Shown here: piece by piece, positions 8,700 through 15,977 of the stretch
Layout: every line of letters starts with the position of its first letter
How positions within the stretch are numbered: the stretch's first letter is position 1
NCBI RefSeq assembly: GCF_002156875.1
Contig: NZ_NCSY01000013.1
Location: 16,148-80,147, forward strand
DNA from: Bacillus sp. EAC
Lineage (GTDB): Bacteria > Bacillota > Bacilli > Bacillales > Bacillaceae_G
DNA length: 64,000 bases
Direction: 5' to 3'
Notes under the pieces: generated by a model
The model's database searches: none
What the model saw: only the letters and a program-made list of their open reading frames with translations
Told to the model about the DNA's origin: nothing
Translations under genes and position numbers: made by a program

Positions 8700-8778
8700 C
8701 AACTAACGAGCGCATTATTTATACTACGAGGGACTACTTAGGTAGTCTATTTTTTATTTCATTAACTGGCAATTAAAA
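8700..8778 (+). repeat. Array element copy 7 (degenerate core)
   Basis: Core AACTAACGAGCGCATTATTT (right arm decayed), hairpin GACTACTTAGGTAGTC with T-run, second core ATTAACTGGCAATTA. 79 bp. Confidence 0.8.
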
Positions 8779-8904
8779 TAATAAGTTAAAGGGTTTAATA
8801 GCTTTTAATGGAATATAGTTATTAACATATTATGGAAATTAGATACTATTTAAAAGGAATTTTAACATTTAGAGTACGAGAGTTTATAAATAGGAGTTGA
8901 TTAA

Positions 8905-9483
8905 ATGAAAAAACTCGGGATTTTATTAGTATTAATTTTATTGACTAGCGCTTCAACATTATTCTTAAAACCACGAGCAACTTTTGCTTGTTCATGCGTA
9001 AAAGAGCAAACCGTACAGAAGGAATTCTCTCAATCGAAGGCTGTATTTAGTGGTAAAGTAATTGATATTAAAACTACTAAATTTTCAAATCCTAACTATA
9101 AAAAAGTTCTTTTTGAAGTTTCTAAAACGTGGAAAGGCATTACTAGTTCACAAGTAATTATTCAAACAGGATTGAGTGGCGGAGACTGTGGATTTAACTT
9201 CAATAAAGGAGAAATATATATTGTTTACGCCAGAAATTCTACAATGTATGGTGAAAACTACAAATCGCTAACAACTACTATTTGCGATCGAACAAAAGAA
9301 TTAAGCTTATCTCACGAAGATTTAACAATATTAGGTGAGGGAAAGAAACCAACAAATAACGTAAATTATGAAGATAATTTTCAAAGAAATAAATTCGAAA
9401 TTGTAATAGTAATTTTTTTAGTAGGATGTATACTGACATTATTAATTACTATATTTAGAAAAAGTATGAAAAAAAGGAATTAA
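8905..9483 (+). CDS. TIMP-like (NTR-fold) membrane-anchored protein
   Basis: A 192-residue exported protein with a signal peptide (residues 1-28), cleaved so that the mature chain begins CSCVK. A mature N-terminus of Cys-x-Cys, a GDCGFNFNKGEIYIVYA block (about residues 92-108) and a later TTICDRT motif are hallmarks of bacterial tissue-inhibitor-of-metalloproteinase-like domains. A C-terminal membrane helix (about 163-182) with basic end anchors it outside. Related genes are often mislabelled as CbiN. Whether it inhibits any protease is unknown. ATG 8905 has AGGAG at good spacing. Unit between copies 7 and 8. Confidence 0.65.
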   Translation: MKKLGILLVLILLTSASTLFLKPRATFACSCVKEQTVQKEFSQSKAVFSGKVIDIKTTKFSNPNYKKVLFEVSKTWKGITSSQVIIQTGLSGGDCGFNFNKGEIYIVYARNSTMYGENYKSLTTTICDRTKELSLSHEDLTILGEGKKPTNNVNYEDNFQRNKFEIVIVIFLVGCILTLLITIFRKSMKKRN

Positions 9484-9555
9484 AATGTGCTGAGTGATTT
9501 GGTTCTAAAGATTTTAATCGAAACTAAACATTCTACATGATTTCTTTTTCTTATG

Positions 9556-9634
9556 TAACTAACTGGCGTGTTAGTTCAAAAACTAGAGTCGCTAATGCGG
9601 CTCTTTTTTTATTTATGTAAATGGCAGTAAAGTT
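9556..9634 (+). repeat. Array element copy 8 (full)
   Basis: Core AACTAACTGGCGTGTTAGTT (9557-9576), hairpin GAGTCGCTAATGCGGCTC with T-run, second core TGTAAATGGCAGTAAAGTT. 79 bp. Confidence 0.9.
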
Positions 9635-9688
9635 AAAAACAAGAGGTTGTGATAACATTAGGTTGATTAATTATTTGGAGGAAATTAA

Positions 9689-10090
9689 ATGGCAAGTAAG
9701 ATAAGGAAAATAAGAAATATTTTTATCGCAATAGTTATACTGTTTTCTTTATTTGTAGGTGGAAAATATGTATTGAATCTATTTTTGGAATTCGGCGATA
9801 TGTGTGGTAATGAAATTATTCAAAAAGTCCCCTCACCAAGTCTTGAAAAAGATGCTTACATTTTTATTAGAAATTGTGGAGCTACAACTGCGGAATCATA
9901 TCAGTTATCAATTTTAAATAAAGATGATAAACTTCCAAATGATTCCGGAAATACATTCGTTTCAGATAATAAATTCAAAATTGATTGGCTTAATGAAAGA
10001 GGATTGAGAGTAAATTATGATGAAAACTCTGAAACTTATAAAAAGGATGAAAGCGTAAATGGTATTAAAATTAGGTATATAGGAAAATGA
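9689..10090 (+). CDS. DUF5412-like single-pass membrane protein
   Basis: A 133-residue protein with one N-terminal membrane helix (about residues 9-31) and an extracytoplasmic domain. The pattern CGNEIIQKVPSPSLEKDAYIF with a paired later Cys, and the final KIRYIGK, resembles the DUF5412 family (Bacillus proteins with a PSPNGxY core). Two cysteines (near residues 38 and 58) could form a disulfide. Function unknown. GGAGG upstream supports ATG 9689. A second likely member of this family is at 29988-30371. Single-gene unit between copies 8 and 9. Confidence 0.5.
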   Translation: MASKIRKIRNIFIAIVILFSLFVGGKYVLNLFLEFGDMCGNEIIQKVPSPSLEKDAYIFIRNCGATTAESYQLSILNKDDKLPNDSGNTFVSDNKFKIDWLNERGLRVNYDENSETYKKDESVNGIKIRYIGK

Positions 10091-10119
10091 AAGATTTAGG
10101 ATTTTTGAATTTCCTTATT

Positions 10120-10198
10120 GAACTAACTGGCGCGTTAGTTGAAGTTTAAGAGTAGCCAATGGCTGCTTTTTTTTATGAACAAATTAGTTGGATAGATG
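10120..10198 (+). repeat. Array element copy 9 (full, second core weak)
   Basis: Perfect core AACTAACTGGCGCGTTAGTT (10121-10140), hairpin AGTAGCCAATGGCTGCT with T-run, then a diverged second core (AAATTAGTTGGATAG). Confidence 0.85.
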
Positions 10199-10262
10199 AA
10201 CAAGGAATTAATATATAAATCTAGAAATAAATCATTAAATGGTATAGGCATGAGGGAAAGAA

Positions 10263-10514
10263 ATGAATGGTTCAATTGGGGTAAGTTACTCTACTAGTTT
10301 ATATGAAATTATTGGAACGCTATTAGCAGGAATAATTTTAGGAGTGTTATTATTAATCTATAGCAATAAAAGGGGAGTAAGAAAGGTAGGGTTCTTAGGA
10401 CTTGGTGCATGTGTAGCAAGCAGTTTTATCCTCGGACTGTATGTGCAAATTCCAGTTTTTATAATCTTTTTATTTTTAATTAAAGTCTCTTCTAGAAAAC
10501 AAATAAATACGTAA
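10263..10514 (+). CDS. Small integral membrane protein, unknown
   Basis: An 83-residue protein with three predicted membrane segments (about residues 13-30, 42-58 and 62-77) joined by short basic loops (SNKRGVRK). I recognise no family. ATG 10263 has GAGGGAAAG just upstream. It forms a single-gene unit between element copies 9 and 10. Only the reading frame, the ribosome site and the membrane pattern support it. Confidence 0.5.
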   Translation: MNGSIGVSYSTSLYEIIGTLLAGIILGVLLLIYSNKRGVRKVGFLGLGACVASSFILGLYVQIPVFIIFLFLIKVSSRKQINT

Positions 10515-10542
10515 GTTTTTGAAATAGATTTTTATCCTTATT

Positions 10543-10564
10543 GTACTAACGAGCGCGTTAGTTC
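10543..10564. repeat. Array element copy 10 (core only)
   Basis: Core TACTAACGAGCGCGTTAGTT (10544-10563). The hairpin and second core are missing; about 30 bases later a new gene starts, so this unit boundary has no terminator. Confidence 0.8.
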
Positions 10565-10595
10565 GGCAACAAAGAACAAAAATCGGGAGGTTGAA

Positions 10596-10766
10596 ATGAG
10601 TTTTTTTGAGATACTAGGATGTTTTACTGCTTTTTTCGTATTAAGATATTTTTTGGACCTCAATTATAAAAAAACAGAAAAGAAAATGATTGTTATTGAA
10701 TTCGTAATTACTACTGTTTTAGCGTTTATTATTGCATCTGGAATACGTTATTTATTCAACTTATGA
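10596..10766 (+). CDS. 56-residue membrane protein
   Basis: A short frame starting MSFFEILGCFTAFFVLRYF and ending IRYLFNL, with a perfect GGGAGG ribosome site at 10585-10590. Two hydrophobic segments (about 5-20 and 33-48) flank a basic loop (YKKTEKK), giving a small two-helix membrane protein. The stop codon lies inside the left arm of element copy 11, so the element supplies its last codons. No family recognised. It is placed in its own unit between copies 10 and 11, which supports its reality. Confidence 0.5.
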   Translation: MSFFEILGCFTAFFVLRYFLDLNYKKTEKKMIVIEFVITTVLAFIIASGIRYLFNL

Positions 10767-10837
10767 GCGTGTTAGTTGAATATCCGAACAAGAGTTAACT
10801 TTGGTAACTCTTGTTTCAATTAATGGGAAAATTAGTT
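10757..10837 (+). repeat. Array element copy 11
   Basis: Core CAACTTATGAGCGTGTTAGT (left arm mutated), hairpin AAGAGTTAACTTTGGTAACTCTT with T-run, then second core ATTAATGGGAAAATTAGTT. 81 bp. It overlaps the last codons of the small membrane protein. Confidence 0.8.
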
Positions 10838-10940
10838 TAAAGGTTGAGCCTAACCAATGGGTTTATTATAGAAAACAGCTAATTGTGAACCACCAAAATC
10901 AAGGTGGAAAAGTATAAAAAAAGAAAAAAAGGTGCTTTTA

Positions 10941-11237
10941 ATGTTTTTTTTAAATAAATGTAGTCATGAAGTATATTAAGTAGAAGCAGATTTTGCTGAT
11001 CCTATTTGGTGTGCTAAGTGTAATTGGAATTTTGATGTCGATGACCTTCCATTATCTGAAGAGTTAGACATTGAATTAACATCATGGGTACTTGAATATC
11101 AAAATTCGGTAGATTTATTTTAGTCACCTTCACTTCCAGAGGATAACAAAATTAAACATAATGAAACAGGAGCATTATTAGCAAAAAAAGTTCAAAATGA
11201 ATTGGGTATTCCTGTAATTTTTAATCCTTTAACATAG
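10941..11237 (+). pseudogene. Decayed 98-codon gene with two in-frame stops
   Basis: Starting at ATG 10941 the frame encodes FFLNKCSHEVY, stop TAA (10977-10979), then VEADFADPIWCAKCNWNF and further similar-quality sequence to a second stop TAG (11121-11123). It continues in frame to TAG 11235-11237. Codon choice stays gene-like throughout, so this is a recently inactivated gene. A CxxC pair (WCAKC) and an earlier Cys-x-His suggest a small zinc-binding protein of a Bacillus orphan family. A ribosome-like AAAAAAGGTG precedes the ATG. Unit between copies 11 and 12. Confidence 0.7.
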
Positions 11238-11260
11238 AAGTTATTAATAGTTTCTTTGTT

Positions 11261-11338
11261 CAACTAACGAGAGCGTTAGTTGAAGATTAAGAGCAGCCAT
11301 TGGCTGTTCTTTTTTAATGCAGTAACTGGTAGATTATT
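11261..11338 (+). repeat. Array element copy 12 (full)
   Basis: Core AACTAACGAGAGCGTTAGTT (11262-11281), hairpin AGAGCAGCCATTGGCTGTTCT with T-run, second core CAGTAACTGGTAGATTATT. 78 bp. Confidence 0.9.
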
Positions 11339-11377
11339 GAACAAGGAATGTTGTAACTTACTAAAGGAGTGGGGTTA

Positions 11378-11767
11378 TTGAAAAAAAATCTTAGAATAAC
11401 TATTTGGATTGAGGTGGAACAATGGCATCAAGATGAATGGAATTTTGAAGATGTTAACACGGATGTTACCGTAACATACTCTTACCGTTCTAGATGGATT
11501 GCAACTTTTTTTACATATAAAAATATCCAGACCTTGAGGGAGAAAAATATTAAAACAGGTGAATGTATGAATGGGTCATATTTTCGTGCAAGTGATATGG
11601 TATTGATTGATCTTGTTAGTAGAGGACGTATTTTAGAAGTTATTGACTACTTAATCGAAAAAGAGGAGTTTGATTATACTTTTACACGCTACCCTGATGT
11701 TGAACCTGAAGAAGACTATACATATCCAGAAGGTTTTTTTCATAAAAACTGCTGTGAAAAAATTTGA
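11378..11767 (+). CDS. Hypothetical protein (129 aa)
   Basis: A 129-residue soluble protein, rich in Trp, Glu and Tyr, beginning MKKNLRITIWIEVEQWHQDEW. The TTG at 11378 is chosen because AAAGGAG (11363-11369) sits 8 bases upstream; the in-frame GTG at 11369 overlaps that site. The C-terminus is acidic (DVEPEEDYTYPEG) and ends with a Cys-Cys pair. No family recognised. Single-gene unit between copies 12 and 13. Confidence 0.5.
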   Translation: MKKNLRITIWIEVEQWHQDEWNFEDVNTDVTVTYSYRSRWIATFFTYKNIQTLREKNIKTGECMNGSYFRASDMVLIDLVSRGRILEVIDYLIEKEEFDYTFTRYPDVEPEEDYTYPEGFFHKNCCEKI

Positions 11768-11775
11768 AACTTATT

Positions 11776-11797
11776 GAACTAACGCATGAGTTAATTT
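11776..11797. repeat. Array element copy 13 (core only, degenerate)
   Basis: Core AACTAACGCATGAGTTAATT just after the 129-aa gene. Hairpin and second core are missing. It forms the left boundary of the RiPP-like unit. Confidence 0.65.
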
Positions 11798-11855
11798 AGC
11801 TATATATTATTTTGAAATTATAAATTAACTAAATATTCATAATATAAATAATATA

Positions 11856-11909
11856 TTGACAATTATTATAGATTAAAGCAATAATAATATGTACTACCAT
11901 ATTTTGGTA
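11856..11909 (+). promoter_or_regulatory. Promoter and inverted repeat upstream of the precursor peptide
   Basis: A consensus -35 box TTGACA (11856-11861) is followed after 17-20 bases by an AT-rich -10 region (TAATAA at 11882-11887, or the less good CAATAA at 11879). Downstream, TACCA-TATTT-TGGTA (11895-11909) is a perfect 5-bp-arm inverted repeat directly against the ribosome site. It may be an operator or an mRNA hairpin controlling translation. Confidence 0.5.
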
Positions 11910-11924
11910 AAGGAGGTATTATTT

Positions 11925-11987
11925 GTGAAAATTCAAGTTAAAAAAGTTGAAAAAGTTCGTACAACTATGGACCAAGTTAATGTTTAA
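11925..11987 (+). CDS. Candidate RiPP precursor peptide, 20 aa
   Basis: A 20-codon frame, MKIQVKKVEKVRTTMDQVNV (GTG start), with a perfect AAAGGAGG ribosome site (11909-11916) 8 bases upstream. It is the best such site in this region. The N-terminal two thirds are Lys/Val-rich like a recognition leader; the end is DQVNV. The next gene encodes a ThiF/MccB-like adenylating enzyme, which in microcin C-type systems acts on a short genetically encoded peptide. From memory, predicted microcin C-like precursors of Bacillus have a comparable basic K-V-x-x-V-R stretch. Classical MccA ends in Asn, whereas here Asn is second to last. Inference: this is the modified substrate. Confidence 0.6.
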   Translation: MKIQVKKVEKVRTTMDQVNV

Positions 11988-12011
11988 TTAGTAATTAATT
12001 TTTTATAGAGT

Positions 12012-12038
12012 AAAGGGCAGATAATCTGCTCTTTTTCT
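12012..12038 (+). terminator. Attenuating terminator between peptide and enzymes
   Basis: Inverted repeat GCAGAT-A-ATCTGC (12017-12029), extended on both sides by AAAGG and TCTTT, with a T-rich tail (CTTTTTCTTT). Partial read-through would give much more precursor than enzyme message, the usual arrangement in RiPP operons. Confidence 0.7.
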
Positions 12039-12060
12039 TTATGACTGGGGGAACTACTTA

Positions 12061-13215
12061 ATGAAACCTTGTTTTAAGCATATACATCCTGTTTATGAAG
12101 TAGAAAAAGGGATTTTACGCGTTGGAGAAACATTGGATATTGCTGTAGAAATGGAAGACGAAGATGGATCTATTCGGTTTCTTATAAGCCTAATGGATGG
12201 AACTAGGACATTGGAGAATATTTATAAGGAAATATTAATCCAATATCCTCACATTCAGTTTAATGAAATTATTGATGCTATTAATGAATTTAATAATATA
12301 GGAATGTTGTACGATTACGAACAAGAAGAATCAACAAAACTTACAGAGAGAGAGTTAGAGCGTTACAAGGTGAACCTCAATTACTTTTCTTTGTTTTCTA
12401 ATTTAGATTTAAGTCCTCGCATGATACAAGAAAAACTAAATGACGCTAAAGTTACAATTATAGGTGTAGGTGCATTTGGATGTAGTTTGTTACTTTACTT
12501 ATCAGCTTTAGGTGTAAAACAAATCCAAATTATTGATGATGATACAATAGAATTGAGCAATCTTAACCGTCAACTTATATTTAATGAATCGGATATTGGA
12601 AGATATAAGGTAGACGTGGCAAAAGAGTATATCGCAAAATTTCATTCTAGTACAAGAATTGAAGCAATATCAAAACGAATTCTATCAAAAAGTGATGTAG
12701 AAGCTTATGTTACTGGTAGTGATTGTGTATTGCTTGCAGCTGACTATCCGAAATTCATTTTGCAAGGTTGGGTTAATTCTGTGTGCGTTCAGCATAATAT
12801 TCCTGCAATTTATGGCGGAGTAAATCTAGATAAAGGATTTGTATACTCTGTTATACCTGGGAAAACTGGCTGTATTGATTGTATGATGTTAAATCGAGCA
12901 GAACAAGCAATTGACTTTGTTTCAATTTTGGAAAAGTATTTATTACTTAAATTCCAAAATCCATCAAGTGTTACTGCTCCTAATCTAATGATGGTGACAG
13001 GTATAATGGCAACTGAATTTCAAAGAATGGTAACTGGTGTAGGCGAAAAACTCTCTGCGGGACGTATACTAGCTGTTGATTTTGTGACTTATTCAACTTC
13101 AACAATTGAGGAATGGGAACAAAACCATGAAAAATGTCCAACTTGTGGTATAGGTTCACATGATCAGCCCATTTTTAAGGTTCTGGCACAGGCAGAAGAA
13201 TATTTACTTTGTTAG
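12061..13215 (+). CDS. ThiF/MccB-like E1-type adenylyltransferase
   Basis: A 384-residue E1-like enzyme that should adenylate a carboxylate with ATP. Residues 1-95 look like a peptide-binding (RRE or MccB clamp) domain. The ATP site has GVGAFG (135-140) and DDDTIELSNLNRQ (159-171), with the usual Asp and Arg. Two CxxC pairs, CIDC (271-274) and CPTC (359-362), form the structural zinc site. ATG 12061 follows GGGGGA. The preceding 20-aa peptide gene and the protease 13 bases downstream make a RiPP modifier more likely than a thiamin or molybdopterin role. Chemistry (AMPylation, isopeptide or heterocycle formation) cannot be told. Confidence 0.75.
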   Translation: MKPCFKHIHPVYEVEKGILRVGETLDIAVEMEDEDGSIRFLISLMDGTRTLENIYKEILIQYPHIQFNEIIDAINEFNNIGMLYDYEQEESTKLTERELERYKVNLNYFSLFSNLDLSPRMIQEKLNDAKVTIIGVGAFGCSLLLYLSALGVKQIQIIDDDTIELSNLNRQLIFNESDIGRYKVDVAKEYIAKFHSSTRIEAISKRILSKSDVEAYVTGSDCVLLAADYPKFILQGWVNSVCVQHNIPAIYGGVNLDKGFVYSVIPGKTGCIDCMMLNRAEQAIDFVSILEKYLLLKFQNPSSVTAPNLMMVTGIMATEFQRMVTGVGEKLSAGRILAVDFVTYSTSTIEEWEQNHEKCPTCGIGSHDQPIFKVLAQAEEYLLC

Positions 13216-13228
13216 TGAGGCTAAATAT

Positions 13229-14458
13229 ATGGAGTTAAATAAATCAAGTCGTTTAACTATGCATTCACTTGGTAGAAGAACTGTTAATGAAGATGAAACT
13301 TTAATTGGTAGGTATGATTTAGGTGATTTTCTAATCATGCCTAATATTGCTGTGGACATTATTGATATGTTTTGTCTTGGGAAATCAATTGCAGAGGTAG
13401 AAGTAATAACAAGAGAACAGTTAGGTCAAGACGTTGATGTCTTAGATTTTGCTCAAGATCTAGTTTATGAATATAAGTTTGTTTTTACTGTGGATGATAC
13501 GATTGTAAATCCTAGTTTAAATAGAAAAGACCACTTTAGGTGGCTTTCAGAACCAATTTCAAAGTTCTTCTTTCGTAAGAGTCTCTACTTTTTTTACACA
13601 CTTTTAATCCTTTCTAGTATGGTAATTATGGGATTTAATAAGAAGTACTTTCCTGTTTATTCAGATATATTTTTCACAAAATCAACAACAATAATTATTC
13701 TTACATTGGTTATTTCCGGTTGGCTTCTTACATTATTTCATGAGACTGCTCATTTAATTGCTGCTCGTTCATTAGGGATAGGTAGTAGGTTTGGTCTAAG
13801 TCATCGACTAGTTTTTGCAGTAGCAGAAACAGATATGTCTAATATTGTCCTTGTTGAACCAGCAAAACGTTATAGAGCATATTTTGCAGGTATGGTTTGT
13901 GATGGAATTATCATGAGTATGGGAATTTGGTTACAGTTTCTACTAGATACTTCTTTTCCCTCAATACCTAGTTTTCTAATTTCTGTATACAAGTTAATCA
14001 ATTTCATACTTCTGATGCGGTTAGCTTTTCAATTTATGTTTTTCATGAAAACAGATATGTACTATGTATTCGCAACTTTATTTAAGTGTAACAATTTAAT
14101 TGATAATACGAAGTTGTATCTCAAAGGACTTATATTTAATTTGAACAACACTGAAAAAAATGAATGGGAAAACATAGAAGACAATGAAAAATTGGTAATA
14201 AGTCGTATGTATGCTTGGTTTTATATAGCTGGTAGTATATGGGGAATTTGGTATTTTTATCAATTCAATATAAAGCCACTATTGGAAGTAATAATACGTG
14301 TATGGAACGAAATGAAACATCACTCTATATTATCAATCGAATACTTTGATGGTATTGGTGTAATAATTTTGTTATTGATTCCTTTTGCAATAGTGATCTT
14401 CTCTATTAGACGTAGTCTAAAAGTAAATCGAGAACAATTAATTCAACAATCTAATTAA
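13229..14458 (+). CDS. M50-like membrane metalloprotease with PqqD-like N-terminus
   Basis: A 409-residue polytopic membrane protein. Residues about 10-90 resemble a PqqD/RRE peptide-binding domain (GRYDLGDFLIMPNIAVDII, DFAQDLVYEYKFV). The zinc motif HETAH lies at 171-175 inside a membrane helix, and the third ligand is probably Asp276 in MKTDMYY. About eight to ten hydrophobic segments follow the pattern of putative peptide zinc metalloproteases in bacteriocin clusters. ATG 13229 has GTGAGG upstream; the open frame extends back into the adenylyltransferase gene without a ribosome site. It likely cleaves, exports or gives immunity to the modified peptide. Confidence 0.7.
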   Translation: MELNKSSRLTMHSLGRRTVNEDETLIGRYDLGDFLIMPNIAVDIIDMFCLGKSIAEVEVITREQLGQDVDVLDFAQDLVYEYKFVFTVDDTIVNPSLNRKDHFRWLSEPISKFFFRKSLYFFYTLLILSSMVIMGFNKKYFPVYSDIFFTKSTTIIILTLVISGWLLTLFHETAHLIAARSLGIGSRFGLSHRLVFAVAETDMSNIVLVEPAKRYRAYFAGMVCDGIIMSMGIWLQFLLDTSFPSIPSFLISVYKLINFILLMRLAFQFMFFMKTDMYYVFATLFKCNNLIDNTKLYLKGLIFNLNNTEKNEWENIEDNEKLVISRMYAWFYIAGSIWGIWYFYQFNIKPLLEVIIRVWNEMKHHSILSIEYFDGIGVIILLLIPFAIVIFSIRRSLKVNREQLIQQSN

Positions 14459-14473
14459 ATTTATGACTCTCAA

Positions 14474-14494
14474 AAGCACCTATAGGTGCTTTTT
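14474..14494 (+). terminator. Rho-independent terminator of the RiPP-like unit
   Basis: Perfect AGCACCTA / TAGGTGCT inverted repeat (14474-14489) followed by a T-run, right after the protease gene. Confidence 0.9.
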
Positions 14495-14630
14495 TATTTT
14501 TAACTATTTGACGGTAGGTAGTAATCTGAATTTAATATTATCGATATTGATTATTAATATTTATTTTTAACCATTCAAGATTCTTTGTCTACTCTTTAAA
14601 AATATAAGACTGACATAAATACATCTTATG

Positions 14631-14708
14631 CAACTAACGCATGCGTTAGTTGATCAAAACTTAGGAGCTGAAGGTCAGCTCCTATTTCACTATTTGGCAG
14701 TAACCTTC
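14631..14708 (+). repeat. Array element copy 14 (full)
   Basis: Perfect palindromic core AACTAACGCATGCGTTAGTT (14632-14651), hairpin AGGAGCTGAAGGTCAGCTCCT, second core CACTATTTGGCAGTAACC. It closes the RiPP-like unit. Confidence 0.9.
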
Positions 14709-14886
14709 AAATAAGAAAAAGGAATACTTTATTAGCGATTTTATTTGATGACTTGATTTGGATTTAATTAATAGAAAAATAATAGTATACGACATTTTCA
14801 TACTGAGTTTGATGAGTAGTCCAAGCTCTTTTTTGGGTCTAACATATAATATTTTAATTTATTAAATAAAAAAGGGTGATTTAATT

Positions 14887-15915
14887 TTGAAAAAGAAGCC
14901 TCTACAGAGGTGCTGTCCACCTGTTCCTGTTCCAAGATTACCAAAGCATAAATCCCCTGGGCCACATGAGCCAGGTTTTCCTAGTGATTTAGATTGTCCA
15001 GATCCTACTGATAATACTATAACTGTTGGCCCAGCTGGACCTCCGACGTTCGATTTCTCGACAATACAGGCAGCTATAGACGCTGCAAATAACGGGGATA
15101 CAATATCGGTATCCGCAGGAACTTATCTAGAACAGATTACAATTCCCGCTGGTAAGGACAACCTCATTATTGTTTCTTCGAGACAAACAAGAGCAATTAT
15201 TAAACCCCCACCAGGAGGCTTGACAGGTAATCTTTCTATTCTCACAATAAATGCAAAGTGTACTAGGTTTGCAAACTTCAACATCTCAGGACCATCCACT
15301 ACCCCTGGAAATTTAAAAAACGGAATACTTGTAACGAAAGATGCTTCTGCAATAATAACAAACACTGTGATTTCCGAAATTAGAGATAATCCCTTATCAG
15401 ATCTTCATCAAGGGACAGGAATTAATGTAGATGGTGGGGCTGCAAAAATAATTAGTAATACCGTTTCTAACTATCAATTAACAGGAATTCGAGTAAATGG
15501 TCAAAATAAAAGTGAGAGTACTATTTTTAACACGGTTGTTACAGGTGTTGGGCCAACTAATGTCATTGTCCAAAATGGAATACAAATTTCTCGTGGTGCT
15601 CGTGCTTGGATTCAATCCAATTTAATAAGAAAGAATTTCTATACAGGTCAAGGTTTTGTTTCCACTGGAATTTTATTATACCAAATAGAAGATCGAGTGG
15701 TTGTTGTAGAAAACGGAGCTTCAAATAATAATGCTGGGACATATTTAGCAACAACAACAAGATCTAATTTTGGAAAAAATATTTTCACTAATAATCAATT
15801 TGGAATATTTGTGACGCCTGACTCTGTAAGTAACATATTTTCTCGTGGTCAAGCTAGTCGAAATACAATTTTTGATGTTGGATTTACAAACGACTTATCT
15901 ATTTCAGTCGATTAA
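14887..15915 (+). CDS. Right-handed parallel beta-helix (NosD/CASH-like) protein
   Basis: A 342-residue protein with a short Pro/Cys/Lys-rich N-terminus (RCCPPVPVPRLPKHK), then a pectate-lyase-type beta helix. It opens with FSTIQAAIDAANNGDTISV (about residues 57-75) and GTYLEQITI, followed by many short coils with Asn ladders (GIxV, ISNTVSN, GIRVNG). There is no signal peptide, so export would need another route. Similar Bacillus proteins are sometimes exosporium or spore-surface associated. Catalytic residues cannot be assigned. TTG 14887 has AAAAGGGTGA upstream. Unit between copies 14 and 15. Confidence 0.7.
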   Translation: MKKKPLQRCCPPVPVPRLPKHKSPGPHEPGFPSDLDCPDPTDNTITVGPAGPPTFDFSTIQAAIDAANNGDTISVSAGTYLEQITIPAGKDNLIIVSSRQTRAIIKPPPGGLTGNLSILTINAKCTRFANFNISGPSTTPGNLKNGILVTKDASAIITNTVISEIRDNPLSDLHQGTGINVDGGAAKIISNTVSNYQLTGIRVNGQNKSESTIFNTVVTGVGPTNVIVQNGIQISRGARAWIQSNLIRKNFYTGQGFVSTGILLYQIEDRVVVVENGASNNNAGTYLATTTRSNFGKNIFTNNQFGIFVTPDSVSNIFSRGQASRNTIFDVGFTNDLSISVD

Positions 15916-15977
15916 ATTTTAATTTAAAAAAAGATAATATTTTTTATTTTAATTTGAGAACTCTATCAAGGTTAACA

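Larger units (their letters stand above)
14459..14886. other. Intergenic region: terminator and array element copy 14
   Basis: Between the protease and the beta-helix gene. It holds a terminator (14474-14494) and an element copy (14631-14708). The rest is AT-rich without a plausible frame. AAAAGGGTGA ends it as the ribosome site of the beta-helix gene. Confidence 0.6.

Noticed and set aside
13160..13228. Longer N-terminus for the M50-like protein
   Set aside because: It would overlap the adenylyltransferase gene and has no ribosome site; GTGAGG before 13229 is better.
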